DNA of 15,170 nt from an uncultured Actinomycetes bacterium (GTDB taxonomy: Bacteria; Actinomycetota; Actinomycetes; Nanopelagicales; Nanopelagicaceae), in assembly GCA_903892335.1 (NCBI GenBank), contig CAITID010000236.1, positions 1 through 15,170 of the forward strand, given 5' to 3'. The notes under the pieces are model-generated. The model saw nothing but the letters and a program-made list of their open reading frames with translations. It did not search any database and was not told the DNA's origin. Shown here piece by piece: positions 7,087 to 13,893 of the stretch; position 1 is the stretch's first letter; every line of letters begins with the position of its first letter. The position numbers and the translations under genes were made by a program.

Positions 7087-8166
7087 ATGGAACGGTTTGC
7101 AAAAGCTAATGAATTAATTGTTGAGTACGACCAACTTGAAAAACAGATGGCTGATCCTTCAATTCACTCTGATCAAAATAAGGCTAGATCACTTGGTAAG
7201 CGCTATGCCCAACTTGGTCCAGTAATTGCTGGCTATCGCGCATGGAAAGCGGCGGAGGAGGATTTAGCCGCCGGAAATGAGTTAGCACAAGCAGATGAGA
7301 GTTTTGCAAGTGAGATTGCTGGATTGGAAGCAACTAGAGATTTAGCTGCTGAGAAATTAGAGGAGTTATTACTGCCGCGAGATCCTAATGATGATCGTGA
7401 TGTAATTATGGAAATTAAAGCAGGAGCCGGCGGTGATGAATCAGCAATTTTTGCTGGTGATCTACTTCGTATGTATACCCGCTATGCCGAAAAGCAGGGC
7501 TGGAAGGTTGAAACTATTGATACCACTGACAGTGACATGGGTGGATATAAAGATGTTTCAATTGCGATTAAATCAAAGGGTGTGCAAGAGCCAGGAAAGA
7601 CGCCATACGCTAAATTAAAATTTGAAGGCGGCGTGCATCGAGTACAACGCGTGCCAGAAACTGAATCACAAGGACGAATCCACACATCAGCAGCTGGAGT
7701 TCTAATACTTCCAGAAGCTGAAGAGGTAGATGTTGATTTAAATATGAATGATCTACGGATTGATGTTTATCGCTCAAGTGGTCCGGGTGGTCAATCGGTT
7801 AACACAACAGATTCAGCGGTTCGAATTACTCATATTCCAACTGGAATTGTTGTTTCCTGCCAAAATGAGAAGAGCCAATTACAGAACAAAGAATCAGCAC
7901 TTCGTATTTTGCGTGCTCGTATGTTGGCAGCTGCTCAAGAAGAAGCTGAGCGGATTGCAGCAATTGAACGTAAATCTCAGGTTCGAACCGTTGATCGCAG
8001 TGAGCGAATTCGTACCTATAATTTTCCAGAAAATCGTTTAAGTGATCATCGAGTTAATTACAAAGCAAATAATTTAGATTCAGTCATGAATGGTGATCTA
8101 GATCCAGTGATTCAAGCCTTACTTGATAGTGATCGCGCTGCCAAACTATCCGGCGAAAACTCTTAA
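7087..8166 (+). CDS. prfA: Peptide chain release factor 1 (RF1)
   Basis: This 359-residue factor reads UAA and UAG stop codons in the ribosomal A site and triggers release of the finished protein. The N-terminal helical domain (about 1-100) is followed by the codon-recognition domain with PET at 190-192, the P-x-T tripeptide that marks RF1 rather than RF2. The peptidyl-transferase loop GGQ is at 234-236 within SSGPGGQSVNT. Q236 is the residue methylated by PrmC, encoded next. Length is standard. The start has the best ribosome site in the window, AAAGGAG (7073-7079), seven bases away. Because a strong terminator ends at 7038, a promoter is expected in the 48 bases before the gene. I see only weak AT-rich candidates. 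Confidence 0.97.
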   Translation: MERFAKANELIVEYDQLEKQMADPSIHSDQNKARSLGKRYAQLGPVIAGYRAWKAAEEDLAAGNELAQADESFASEIAGLEATRDLAAEKLEELLLPRDPNDDRDVIMEIKAGAGGDESAIFAGDLLRMYTRYAEKQGWKVETIDTTDSDMGGYKDVSIAIKSKGVQEPGKTPYAKLKFEGGVHRVQRVPETESQGRIHTSAAGVLILPEAEEVDVDLNMNDLRIDVYRSSGPGGQSVNTTDSAVRITHIPTGIVVSCQNEKSQLQNKESALRILRARMLAAAQEEAERIAAIERKSQVRTVDRSERIRTYNFPENRLSDHRVNYKANNLDSVMNGDLDPVIQALLDSDRAAKLSGENS

Positions 8167-8179
8167 TTTAATCTTAAAA

Positions 8180-9046
8180 ATGCGCAATCTGTTAAGAGAT
8201 GCTGTCGCCTTATTTGAGAAGAATCAGATTTCAGCAGTAGACGCTGAAATCCTGTTAGCCCATGTCATCGGCGTCTCTCGCAAACAGTTAATTACTTCTA
8301 CCTTTGAATTACCATCTACTGAAATTGATCGCATAACTCAGGAGTTTCATGATTTAGTGGAGCAGCGATTGCTGGGAAAGCCAGTGCAATACATAACTGG
8401 CAGTGCGCCGTTTCGATATTTAGAGCTATCAGTTGGTGCTGGAGTATTAATCCCTCGTCCAGAAACAGAAATTTTAGTAGATCGAGTAATTGGTTTTCTG
8501 CAAACATCTGCAGCCACAGTTGAAGGCGACCCCGAGATTAGAAGTGTTGTTGATTTAGGTGCAGGAAGTGGCGCAATATCAATTGCAATCGCAACAGAGG
8601 CTGCTTTAAAAGGTTTAGCAGTAACGGTTGTTGCAGTTGAAAAATCAACAGAGGCGGCTACCTGGTTGAACTTAAATATTAGTAAGTATGAGTTAACAAC
8701 TAGGGTGGTAGTTGAAGATGTAGCAACCGCGCTAGATGGTGTGAAAGCAGATGTGGTTGCAGCCAATCCACCGTATATTCCAAATCATGAGAAATTACCT
8801 CATGAAGTAATTGCCTTTGAACCAGAGTTAGCGTTGCGCGGCGGTGATGGTGATGGCATGGCCGTGCCAAAACAATTTATTTCAGCAGCGGCCAGATTAC
8901 TTAAAACTGGTGGTTACTTCATTATGGAGCACCATGAAACTCAAGGCAAGCTAGTAAAGCAAGCAATGGCAAGTGAATTTACAAATATTCAAGGTATCTC
9001 CGACTTAACTGGCCGGGATAGATTTACCTCCGGCATAAAGTCATAA
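8180..9046 (+). CDS. prmC: Release factor glutamine methyltransferase
   Basis: This 288-residue SAM-dependent enzyme N5-methylates the glutamine of the release-factor GGQ loop, which speeds termination. A helical N-terminal domain (about 1-75) precedes a Rossmann methyltransferase domain. It shows PRPETE (92-97), the SAM loop DLGAGSGAI (125-133), the catalytic NPPY (196-199) that binds the substrate glutamine, and DLTGRDRF (275-282). The open frame extends upstream to an ATG at 8123 inside prfA. I prefer the ATG at 8180 because MRNLLRDAVALFEKN matches the usual PrmC start, avoids a 44-base overlap and gives a normal length. The gap to prfA is 13 bases with no clear Shine-Dalgarno, so translation may be coupled or leaderless-like. 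Confidence 0.93.
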   Translation: MRNLLRDAVALFEKNQISAVDAEILLAHVIGVSRKQLITSTFELPSTEIDRITQEFHDLVEQRLLGKPVQYITGSAPFRYLELSVGAGVLIPRPETEILVDRVIGFLQTSAATVEGDPEIRSVVDLGAGSGAISIAIATEAALKGLAVTVVAVEKSTEAATWLNLNISKYELTTRVVVEDVATALDGVKADVVAANPPYIPNHEKLPHEVIAFEPELALRGGDGDGMAVPKQFISAAARLLKTGGYFIMEHHETQGKLVKQAMASEFTNIQGISDLTGRDRFTSGIKS

Positions 9047-9067
9047 GGGTAAAATTTAGGAATTTAA

Positions 9068-9709
9068 ATGGCGCAGCGAATTGATCTAACAACGCAACCA
9101 ATTGCGATTGCCGTTGAAACGGCGATTCGAAATTTGCAGGCTGGTGAAGTAATCATTGCGCCATCTGAGTTTGGCTATGTCTACCTATGCGATGCTTTTA
9201 AAAAGGATGCGGTAAAGGCTTTACACATCCTGCGCGGTGACCCAGAGGGGGTAGTTCCACAAGTATTCATCAAAGATGTAAAAGTTTTATCTGGCTTAGT
9301 AACGCAGGTTTCAAGTGAGGTTGAGCTACTAACTAAAAAATTCTGGCCAGGTCCTTTATCAATTACTTTTAATGTGCAACCTGGTTTAAGTTGGAATCTA
9401 GGAGATGACGGTAAATTAGGTAAGGTCAGTATTCGTATTCCAAATCAGAGTTTTCTTTTACAAATCTTAGAAAGTTCTGGACCACTTGCAGTGGCAGCAG
9501 CGGCATTGAGTGGAAAAGCTGCGACATTAGATTTATCGTCGCTTCCAATTTATGAAAGTGATATCGGGGTCATCTTTACTAATGGAGTACTAACCTCACC
9601 AGGTAAAAGCACAATAATCGATGCAACTGGTGTGACTCTGAAGATCAAGCGCAGTGGTGTGATCAATGACAATGAAATTTCTGCGCTAATTCCTGGCATT
9701 TTTGGCTAA
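9068..9709 (+). CDS. Sua5/YciO/YrdC/YwlC (TsaC-like) family protein with eroded active-site motifs
   Basis: Family members with intact motifs make threonylcarbamoyl-AMP from threonine, bicarbonate and ATP for the t6A37 modification of ANN-decoding tRNAs. The overall fold is recognisable over 213 residues: FWPGPLSITF (92-101), the SIRIPNQ strand (121-127), GPLAV (138-142) and KSTIIDATG (180-188). Position after prmC matches Rv1301 of M. tuberculosis. The functional signatures are changed, however. The usual PTDTVYG is PSEFGYV (32-38). The KGR of the K-x-R motif is RGD (56-58). The S-x-N of SSAN is Ala-Ala-Ala (144-146). This could be a degenerate but structural protein, a paralogue with another role, or an enzyme with a rebuilt site. 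The ribosome site AGGA is six bases before the ATG. Confidence 0.8.
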   Translation: MAQRIDLTTQPIAIAVETAIRNLQAGEVIIAPSEFGYVYLCDAFKKDAVKALHILRGDPEGVVPQVFIKDVKVLSGLVTQVSSEVELLTKKFWPGPLSITFNVQPGLSWNLGDDGKLGKVSIRIPNQSFLLQILESSGPLAVAAAALSGKAATLDLSSLPIYESDIGVIFTNGVLTSPGKSTIIDATGVTLKIKRSGVINDNEISALIPGIFG

Positions 9710-9747
9710 TTCGTTAGCCAATACCTAGCAATTTTCAGGCAAACCTT

Positions 9748-9753
9748 TAGGCT
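9748..9753 (+). promoter_or_regulatory. Possible -10 element for leaderless glyA transcript
   Basis: TAGGCT fits the actinobacterial TAnnnT form of the -10 element and lies six bases before the glyA ATG. The 50-base gap has no Shine-Dalgarno sequence. Together these suggest that transcription starts at the start codon. No clear -35 is seen. Confidence 0.3.
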
Positions 9754-9759
9754 TACGAC

Positions 9760-11061
9760 ATGTTTAACAAAAAGACAGCGCACCCAATTTCGCAGGAGTA
9801 TTACGGGCCAGATTTCACAGCGCTACAAAATCAGGATCCAGAGATTGCCGAAGTTGTTATTTCTGAACTTGAGCGACAACGCCATGGTTTGCAATTAATC
9901 GCCAGTGAGAATTTCACATCACCTGCTGTATTAGCTGCAATGGGTTCATCACTTTCAAATAAATATGCAGAAGGTTATCCGGGCAAGCGTTACTACGGCG
10001 GCTGCGAAGAGGTTGATAAAGTTGAAATAATTGGTAACGAGCGCGCTAAAGCATTATTTGGCGCCGAACATGCAAATTTACAACCGCATTCTGGTGCAAG
10101 TGCAAACGTTGCGGTCTATCAAGCTTTTACCAAACCAGGTGACACTGTACTTGCTATGTCATTGCCACACGGTGGCCACTTAACACATGGTTCTAAAGTT
10201 AATTTCTCTGGCAAATGGTTCAATGTAGTTTCCTACGGCGTTCGCCAAGATAATGAGCTAATTGATTACGATCAACTGCGAGATCTTGCGATTGAAAACA
10301 AACCAAAGATGATTTGTTCAGGTGCTACTGCATATCCATCATTAATTGATTTTGAAAAAGTGCGCCAAATCTGTGATGAAGTCGGTGCAATTATGTGGGT
10401 AGATGCAGCGCACTTCATAGGTTTAGTTGCCGGTAAAGCTATTCCGTCACCAGTTCCATACGCAGATGTAGTTTCCTTCACTACTCATAAAGTTTTACGT
10501 GGCCCACGAGGTGGCATGATTTTGTCGAAAGCCCAGCACGCAGCAGCAATTGATAAAGCGGTATTTCCAGGTATGCAAGGTGGCCCGATTATGAGCGCAG
10601 TTGCTGGCAAGGCAATTGCATTAAAGGAGTGCGCAACACCGGCATATCAGGCATATGCTAAAAAAGTAATTACTAACTGCCAAGCATTAGCCAATGATTT
10701 AGTTGCGCAAGGAATGAGAGCAGTTTCTGGCGGAACGCAAACTCATTTAGCTTTAATTGATATTAGATCAACTGGTGTTACTGGCAAGGTGGCCGATGAA
10801 TACTGCGGACTATCTGGAATTACCTTAAATAAAAATGCAATTCCATATGATCCAGAATCACCCGCCGTAACATCTGGAATACGAGTTGGAACAGCAGCCA
10901 CAACAACACAAGGAATGGGCCCAGTTGAGATGAAACAAATTGCATCTCTTATTGCCCGAGCAATTAAAGATGGTGCTGATGAAAAGAAGGCAAAGGCCAT
11001 CAAGGGTGAAGTTGATCAATTGTGCAGCGCTTTCCCGGTTTATCCAGTACCTGCTAATTAA
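9760..11061 (+). CDS. glyA: Serine hydroxymethyltransferase
   Basis: This 433-residue PLP enzyme interconverts serine and glycine, loading a methylene group on tetrahydrofolate, and is the main source of one-carbon units. Landmarks are LIASENF (46-52), YAEGYPGKRYYGG (69-81), HSGASAN (110-116), VDAAHFIG (214-221), the PLP lysine K244 in SFTTHKVLRGPRGG, and SGIRVGTAA (372-380). The family usually has ITRRG or TTRG after this last motif; here it is TTTQG. The first 20-odd residues before the conserved DPEIA are longer than in many relatives. They depend on the ATG at 9760, which is supported by a possible leaderless -10. The gene sits between the Sua5-type gene and wecA, an arrangement I recall from some other actinobacteria but not from mycobacteria. 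Confidence 0.96.
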   Translation: MFNKKTAHPISQEYYGPDFTALQNQDPEIAEVVISELERQRHGLQLIASENFTSPAVLAAMGSSLSNKYAEGYPGKRYYGGCEEVDKVEIIGNERAKALFGAEHANLQPHSGASANVAVYQAFTKPGDTVLAMSLPHGGHLTHGSKVNFSGKWFNVVSYGVRQDNELIDYDQLRDLAIENKPKMICSGATAYPSLIDFEKVRQICDEVGAIMWVDAAHFIGLVAGKAIPSPVPYADVVSFTTHKVLRGPRGGMILSKAQHAAAIDKAVFPGMQGGPIMSAVAGKAIALKECATPAYQAYAKKVITNCQALANDLVAQGMRAVSGGTQTHLALIDIRSTGVTGKVADEYCGLSGITLNKNAIPYDPESPAVTSGIRVGTAATTTQGMGPVEMKQIASLIARAIKDGADEKKAKAIKGEVDQLCSAFPVYPVPAN

Positions 11062-11073
11062 ACTTTAAAAAAG

Positions 11074-12216
11074 ATGCGCGAGTATTTAGTAACTGTTTTA
11101 CTGTCAGCAATTATTTGCTACCTGATCACACCACTGGTTAGAGATTTAGCAATCAAATCTGGTGCGGTAATGCAGATTAGAAGTCGTGATGTGCATGATA
11201 AGCCAACACCACGTTGGGGCGGTTTAGCTATGTGGCTATCAATGGCGCTTACATTAGTAATAGTTAATCAACTGCCGCTGGTTGCAAAGTCATTTAGCCG
11301 TGAAGCAACTGGCATCTTTCTGGCGGGCACATTTATTTTATTTCTAGGATTAATTGATGATCGCTTTGATATAGATCCCATCACTAAATTTGCGGGCCAG
11401 GCTTTGGCTGGTGGAATCTTGTTAATTTATGGCGTTCAAATCTTATGGCTACCAATAAATGGCATCACAACTGTGCCAGTAAATATTGGCCAGATCCTTA
11501 CAGTTTTGTTTGTCATGGTTGTTATAAATGCAATTAACTTTGTCGATGGCTTAGATGGATTAGCAACTGGAATTGTGGCAATCTGCGCCGCTTCATTCTT
11601 TGCCTTCTCATACTTGTTAGCGGTGATTAATGGTTTTAGTCGCGCTGGTGCACCATCTTTAATAACGGCAATAGTGATCGGCTTGTGTTTAGGATTTTTG
11701 CCTCATAATTTTTACCCAGCTCAGATTTTTATGGGTGATTCTGGGGCGATGTTTTTAGGGCTATTGATCAGCGCATCTGCGATTACTTTAACCGGCCAAG
11801 TTGATGCATCTGCAATCACCAATGAAAATTCAGGAACCGTACTGCTGCCGCTATTACTGCCCTTTACCGTATTGGCAATTCCACTTTTAGATTTTGTCAT
11901 GGCAATCATCCGGCGCATCCGTGCTGGCCGTTCACCATTTTCAGCAGATCGCGAGCATTTGCATCACCGCATCATGCGAATGGGCTTAACCCAACAACGC
12001 ACAACTGTTGTGCTCTATTTATGGACCGCAATGTTTGCCATCCCAACTGCAAGTGCAGCTTTTATTCCGATACCAATAGCACTTCTTGCTGGTTTACTTA
12101 TTTTTGCACTTTCAGTTATTGTGATCAAACAAAATAAAAACAAAGTAATCATCGAGCATAATCGCGATTCTTTAGGTCGAGCTGATGCCAAAAAGGTCAA
12201 GCGGGTTAGAAAATAA
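11074..12216 (+). CDS. wecA: Polyprenyl-phosphate N-acetylhexosamine-1-phosphate transferase (WecA/TagO/Rfe type)
   Basis: This 380-residue polytopic membrane enzyme moves a GlcNAc-1-phosphate (or similar) from a UDP-sugar to decaprenyl or undecaprenyl phosphate, starting a cell-envelope glycan. MraY/WecA-family marks are DVHDKPTPRWGG (39-50), the metal-binding LIDDR (93-97), NFVDGLDGLA (155-164), GDSG (221-224) and DREHLHHR (292-299), which is the cytoplasmic sugar-nucleotide motif. About ten to eleven hydrophobic helices are spread along the chain. A basic C-terminal tail (about 352-380) faces the cytoplasm. It follows glyA by 12 bases and its stop overlaps the next start by one base (TAATG). 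It is the Rv1302 (rfe) positional counterpart. Which glycan it serves cannot be told from this window. Confidence 0.92.
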   Translation: MREYLVTVLLSAIICYLITPLVRDLAIKSGAVMQIRSRDVHDKPTPRWGGLAMWLSMALTLVIVNQLPLVAKSFSREATGIFLAGTFILFLGLIDDRFDIDPITKFAGQALAGGILLIYGVQILWLPINGITTVPVNIGQILTVLFVMVVINAINFVDGLDGLATGIVAICAASFFAFSYLLAVINGFSRAGAPSLITAIVIGLCLGFLPHNFYPAQIFMGDSGAMFLGLLISASAITLTGQVDASAITNENSGTVLLPLLLPFTVLAIPLLDFVMAIIRRIRAGRSPFSADREHLHHRIMRMGLTQQRTTVVLYLWTAMFAIPTASAAFIPIPIALLAGLLIFALSVIVIKQNKNKVIIEHNRDSLGRADAKKVKRVRK

Positions 12217-12623
12217 TGAGTGATACCCAACTTTGGAAGGGCGCAATCATTCCAGCCAGCATTGTTGCCGTAATTTCATTGGCACTTGGCGGTTTACTAA
12301 GAGGCAGATCTGGATTTTTTGGTGGACTACTCGCCTCGATTACGGTAATTATTTTCTTTAGCATTCACTTATTAGTCGCTAGAATTTCCAGAGATCTAGA
12401 CCCGATGGTTACCATGATGTTGGCAATGTTCTCTTATTTTGCCAAAGTAATTTTTATGGGAGTATTTTTGATTTTAATCACGAAATTTACCGATCGCAGC
12501 ACGGTTGACCGCTCAAGTTTTGCCATCAGCTCTCTTTTGATTACGATGGCTTGGTTGGCAGGAGAGATTCGTAGCTTTATGAAGTTACGATTTCAAATGC
12601 CACTACCTGGTGAAAAGAATTAA
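12216..12623 (+). CDS. atpI: AtpI-like small membrane protein (ATP synthase I family)
   Basis: The 135-residue protein has four hydrophobic segments at about 8-28, 34-54, 64-90 and 102-122 and no enzymatic motif. Its place between the wecA-type gene and the ATP synthase genes matches Rv1303 of M. tuberculosis, a divergent AtpI. AtpI proteins assist c-ring assembly in other bacteria and are usually not essential. The ATG overlaps the preceding stop codon by one base, so translation is probably coupled. Sequence similarity to canonical AtpI is weak by eye, and the call leans on size, topology and position. Confidence 0.75.
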   Translation: MSDTQLWKGAIIPASIVAVISLALGGLLRGRSGFFGGLLASITVIIFFSIHLLVARISRDLDPMVTMMLAMFSYFAKVIFMGVFLILITKFTDRSTVDRSSFAISSLLITMAWLAGEIRSFMKLRFQMPLPGEKN

Positions 12624-12634
12624 AAAAGTAATCT

Positions 12635-12641
12635 AAAGGAG
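12635..12641 (+). promoter_or_regulatory. Shine-Dalgarno site fixing a TTG start
   Basis: AAAGGAG is six bases before TTG at 12648. The only methionine codon in frame downstream is deep in the protein (residue 51), so the TTG start is well supported. Confidence 0.85.
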
Positions 12642-12647
12642 ATAACT

Positions 12648-12857
12648 TTGGACCGCGATAATTTAAATCACTCTCGCAATGAAGAGGGCGCACTTTGGTC
12701 AATTGTTGGTTACCTACTTTCTGGCTTAATTATTTGGGGTGGAATTGGCTGGGGCCTTGATCAATGGCTTGAAACTAATTACTTCCTATTAGTTGGCATG
12801 CTGCTAGGTGCTGGCGCTTCTATCTATTTGGTGTGGTTGCGGTTTGGTCGCGACTAA
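12648..12857 (+). CDS. AtpZ/AtpI-family two-helix protein, TTG start
   Basis: This 69-residue protein has two membrane helices (about 18-37 and 45-65) and a glycine-spaced first helix ending in an aspartate: GGIGWGLD at 31-38. That layout resembles the AtpZ (ATPase gene 1) family, small proteins found at the start of ATP synthase operons and linked to Fo assembly or magnesium handling. It starts at TTG, backed by a strong ribosome site. The N-terminal 15 residues are hydrophilic. Having both an AtpI-like and an AtpZ-like gene before atpB is a difference from the mycobacterial layout. Family membership is a judgement from topology and context. Confidence 0.7.
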   Translation: MDRDNLNHSRNEEGALWSIVGYLLSGLIIWGGIGWGLDQWLETNYFLLVGMLLGAGASIYLVWLRFGRD

Positions 12858-12897
12858 TCCTGTAAATACCTTAAAACTCTAAACTCCACCTTTACCT

Positions 12898-12929
12898 CCC
12901 CGCATAGAATCTCGACATCGGGGCATAGA
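12898..12929 (+). repeat. Inverted repeat combined with direct repeat between atpZ-like gene and atpB
   Basis: CCCCG (12898-12902) and CGGGG (12919-12923) form an inverted repeat with a 16-base loop. Each arm is followed directly by the same seven bases, GCATAGA (12902-12908 and 12923-12929), 21 bases apart, which is about two helical turns. The pair could be a protein-binding site or only a hairpin. The bases before it (12863-12901) are C-rich and free of G. Confidence 0.6.
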
Positions 12930-12945
12930 TCACACGCTTAGAAAT

Positions 12946-12975
12946 TTCACACAACTACCACCTACCGCATAAGGT
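12946..12975 (+). promoter_or_regulatory. Possible promoter of the atpB operon
   Basis: TTCACA (12946-12951, five of six bases matching TTGACA) is followed after 18 bases by TAAGGT (12970-12975, TAnnnT form). Transcription would start near 12982, about 42 bases before the TTG of atpB. The region is a 166-base gap, large for this window, which suits a promoter placement. A start here would remove the left arm of the hairpin at 12973-13001 from the transcript. Confidence 0.35.
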
Positions 12976-13001
12976 TTGACCCGTCGGGAACGGGTTTAAC
13001 C
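12973..13001 (+). promoter_or_regulatory. Hairpin just upstream of the atpB ribosome site
   Basis: ACCCGT (12979-12984) pairs ACGGGT (12990-12995) around the loop CGGGA. The stem extends through a G-T pair and one T-T mismatch to GGTT (12973-12976) pairing AACC (12998-13001). It ends 11 bases before the Shine-Dalgarno AGGAG. It is not followed by a real T tract, so it looks more like a leader structure than a terminator. It would form in read-through RNA from the upstream genes. Confidence 0.6.
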
Positions 13002-13012
13002 CCATAATTTTC

Positions 13013-13017
13013 AGGAG
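13013..13017 (+). promoter_or_regulatory. Shine-Dalgarno site fixing the TTG start of atpB
   Basis: AGGAG is six bases before TTG at 13024. The next in-frame ATG is at residue 59, inside the conserved protein after the first membrane helix, so TTG is the credible start. Confidence 0.85.
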
Positions 13018-13023
13018 AAAAAG

Positions 13024-13803
13024 TTGAGTTTGCTTCTTTCAGGTGAAGAGGGATTTACCCCACCGAGCACCGCAGACTTTAATCTTCCACCAGTTTTTGG
13101 CGATAATCCATATACAACTAAACCAATTTTCTTAGTGTTCTTATCGGTCATTGTGGTCAGTACATTCTTTATTGCAGCAAGCCGTAAAGCTTTAGTTATG
13201 CCAACTAAATTGCAATTTGCGGGTGAATCAATTTACGCATTCGTGCGCAATGATCTAGCTCGCGATGTAATCGGCCACGAGTTCATGCGCTTTGTGCCAT
13301 ACCTATTCACCTTATTTACCTTTATTTTGACTAACAATATTTTTGGAATTGTGCCACTTTTGCAATTTCCAACGATGTCACGAGTTTCATTTCCATATGT
13401 GTTAGCAATCTTTACCTTTGTCATCTTCCATTATGTTGCGATCAAGCACAAAGGAATTTTGCCTTACCTCAAAGAGATCATGTTCATGCCTGGCGTTCCA
13501 AAGCCGGTTTATATTCTCTTAACACCGATTGAGCTTGCAACATACTTTGTAGTTCGCCCCCTAACTCTTTCACTTCGTTTATTCGCAAATATGTTTGCCG
13601 GCCACTTATTGCTGCTGGTTTTTATTTTAGGCGGAGATCATCTATTAAAGGGAGTGATCGGCTTAAAGTTAGTATCCCCATTTGCCTTTGCCTTTGGAAT
13701 CGGCCTGACTTTCTTTGAGTTTATGGTCCAATGCCTACAGGCTTACATTTTTACACTGCTAACTGCTCTGTATATCGCAGGTGCGTTAGCGGATGAGCAC
13801 TAG
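13024..13803 (+). CDS. atpB: ATP synthase Fo subunit a
   Basis: This 259-residue membrane subunit forms the two proton half-channels against the c-ring. The motif SLRLFANMFAGH (183-194) holds the essential arginine R185, and RPLTL just before it is conserved. The H194 at the end of this motif takes the place of a glutamate found in E. coli, as is common in Actinobacteria. Q239 and the following YIFTLLTALYIAGA form the last helix. Five to six hydrophobic helices are visible (about 34-52, 91-112, 121-140, 162-182, 190-205, 218-256). Length is normal. Translation starts at TTG with a good ribosome site. It leads the a-c-b-delta order of the operon. Confidence 0.96.
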   Translation: MSLLLSGEEGFTPPSTADFNLPPVFGDNPYTTKPIFLVFLSVIVVSTFFIAASRKALVMPTKLQFAGESIYAFVRNDLARDVIGHEFMRFVPYLFTLFTFILTNNIFGIVPLLQFPTMSRVSFPYVLAIFTFVIFHYVAIKHKGILPYLKEIMFMPGVPKPVYILLTPIELATYFVVRPLTLSLRLFANMFAGHLLLLVFILGGDHLLKGVIGLKLVSPFAFAFGIGLTFFEFMVQCLQAYIFTLLTALYIAGALADEH

Positions 13804-13841
13804 GTTCCAAAAGCAATAAAGGTAATAAAAATAGCTCCAAA

Positions 13842-13867
13842 GTTATCTAGATAAACTTCTAGGTAAA
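13842..13867 (+). repeat. Palindrome and 12-base-spaced direct repeats before atpE
   Basis: The 90-base gap between atpB and atpE is AT-rich and holds a perfect 12-base palindrome TTATCTAGATAA (13843-13854). Overlapping it are two direct repeats, TCTAGATAAA (13846-13855) and TCTAGGTAAA (13858-13867), with 12-base spacing. The region could help mRNA processing or boost translation of the c subunit, which is needed in many copies per complex. In E. coli the atpE initiation region is also an enhancer, but with a different sequence. Confidence 0.7.
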
Positions 13868-13893
13868 GATAAATAGAGAAAGAAGGAAATGAA

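Noticed and set aside
8123..8179. Upstream extension of prmC to the ATG at 8123
   Set aside because: It would overlap prfA by 44 bases and add 19 non-conserved residues; the ATG at 8180 gives the usual PrmC start.
8347..8766. Minus-strand open frame of 139 codons opposite prmC
   Set aside because: Ser/Thr/Ala-rich composition is typical of an antisense reading, and prmC is clearly coding on the + strand.
12976..13008. TTGACC/CATAAT as the atpB promoter
   Set aside because: The boxes look good but are 21 bases apart, and transcription would begin on the Shine-Dalgarno sequence itself.
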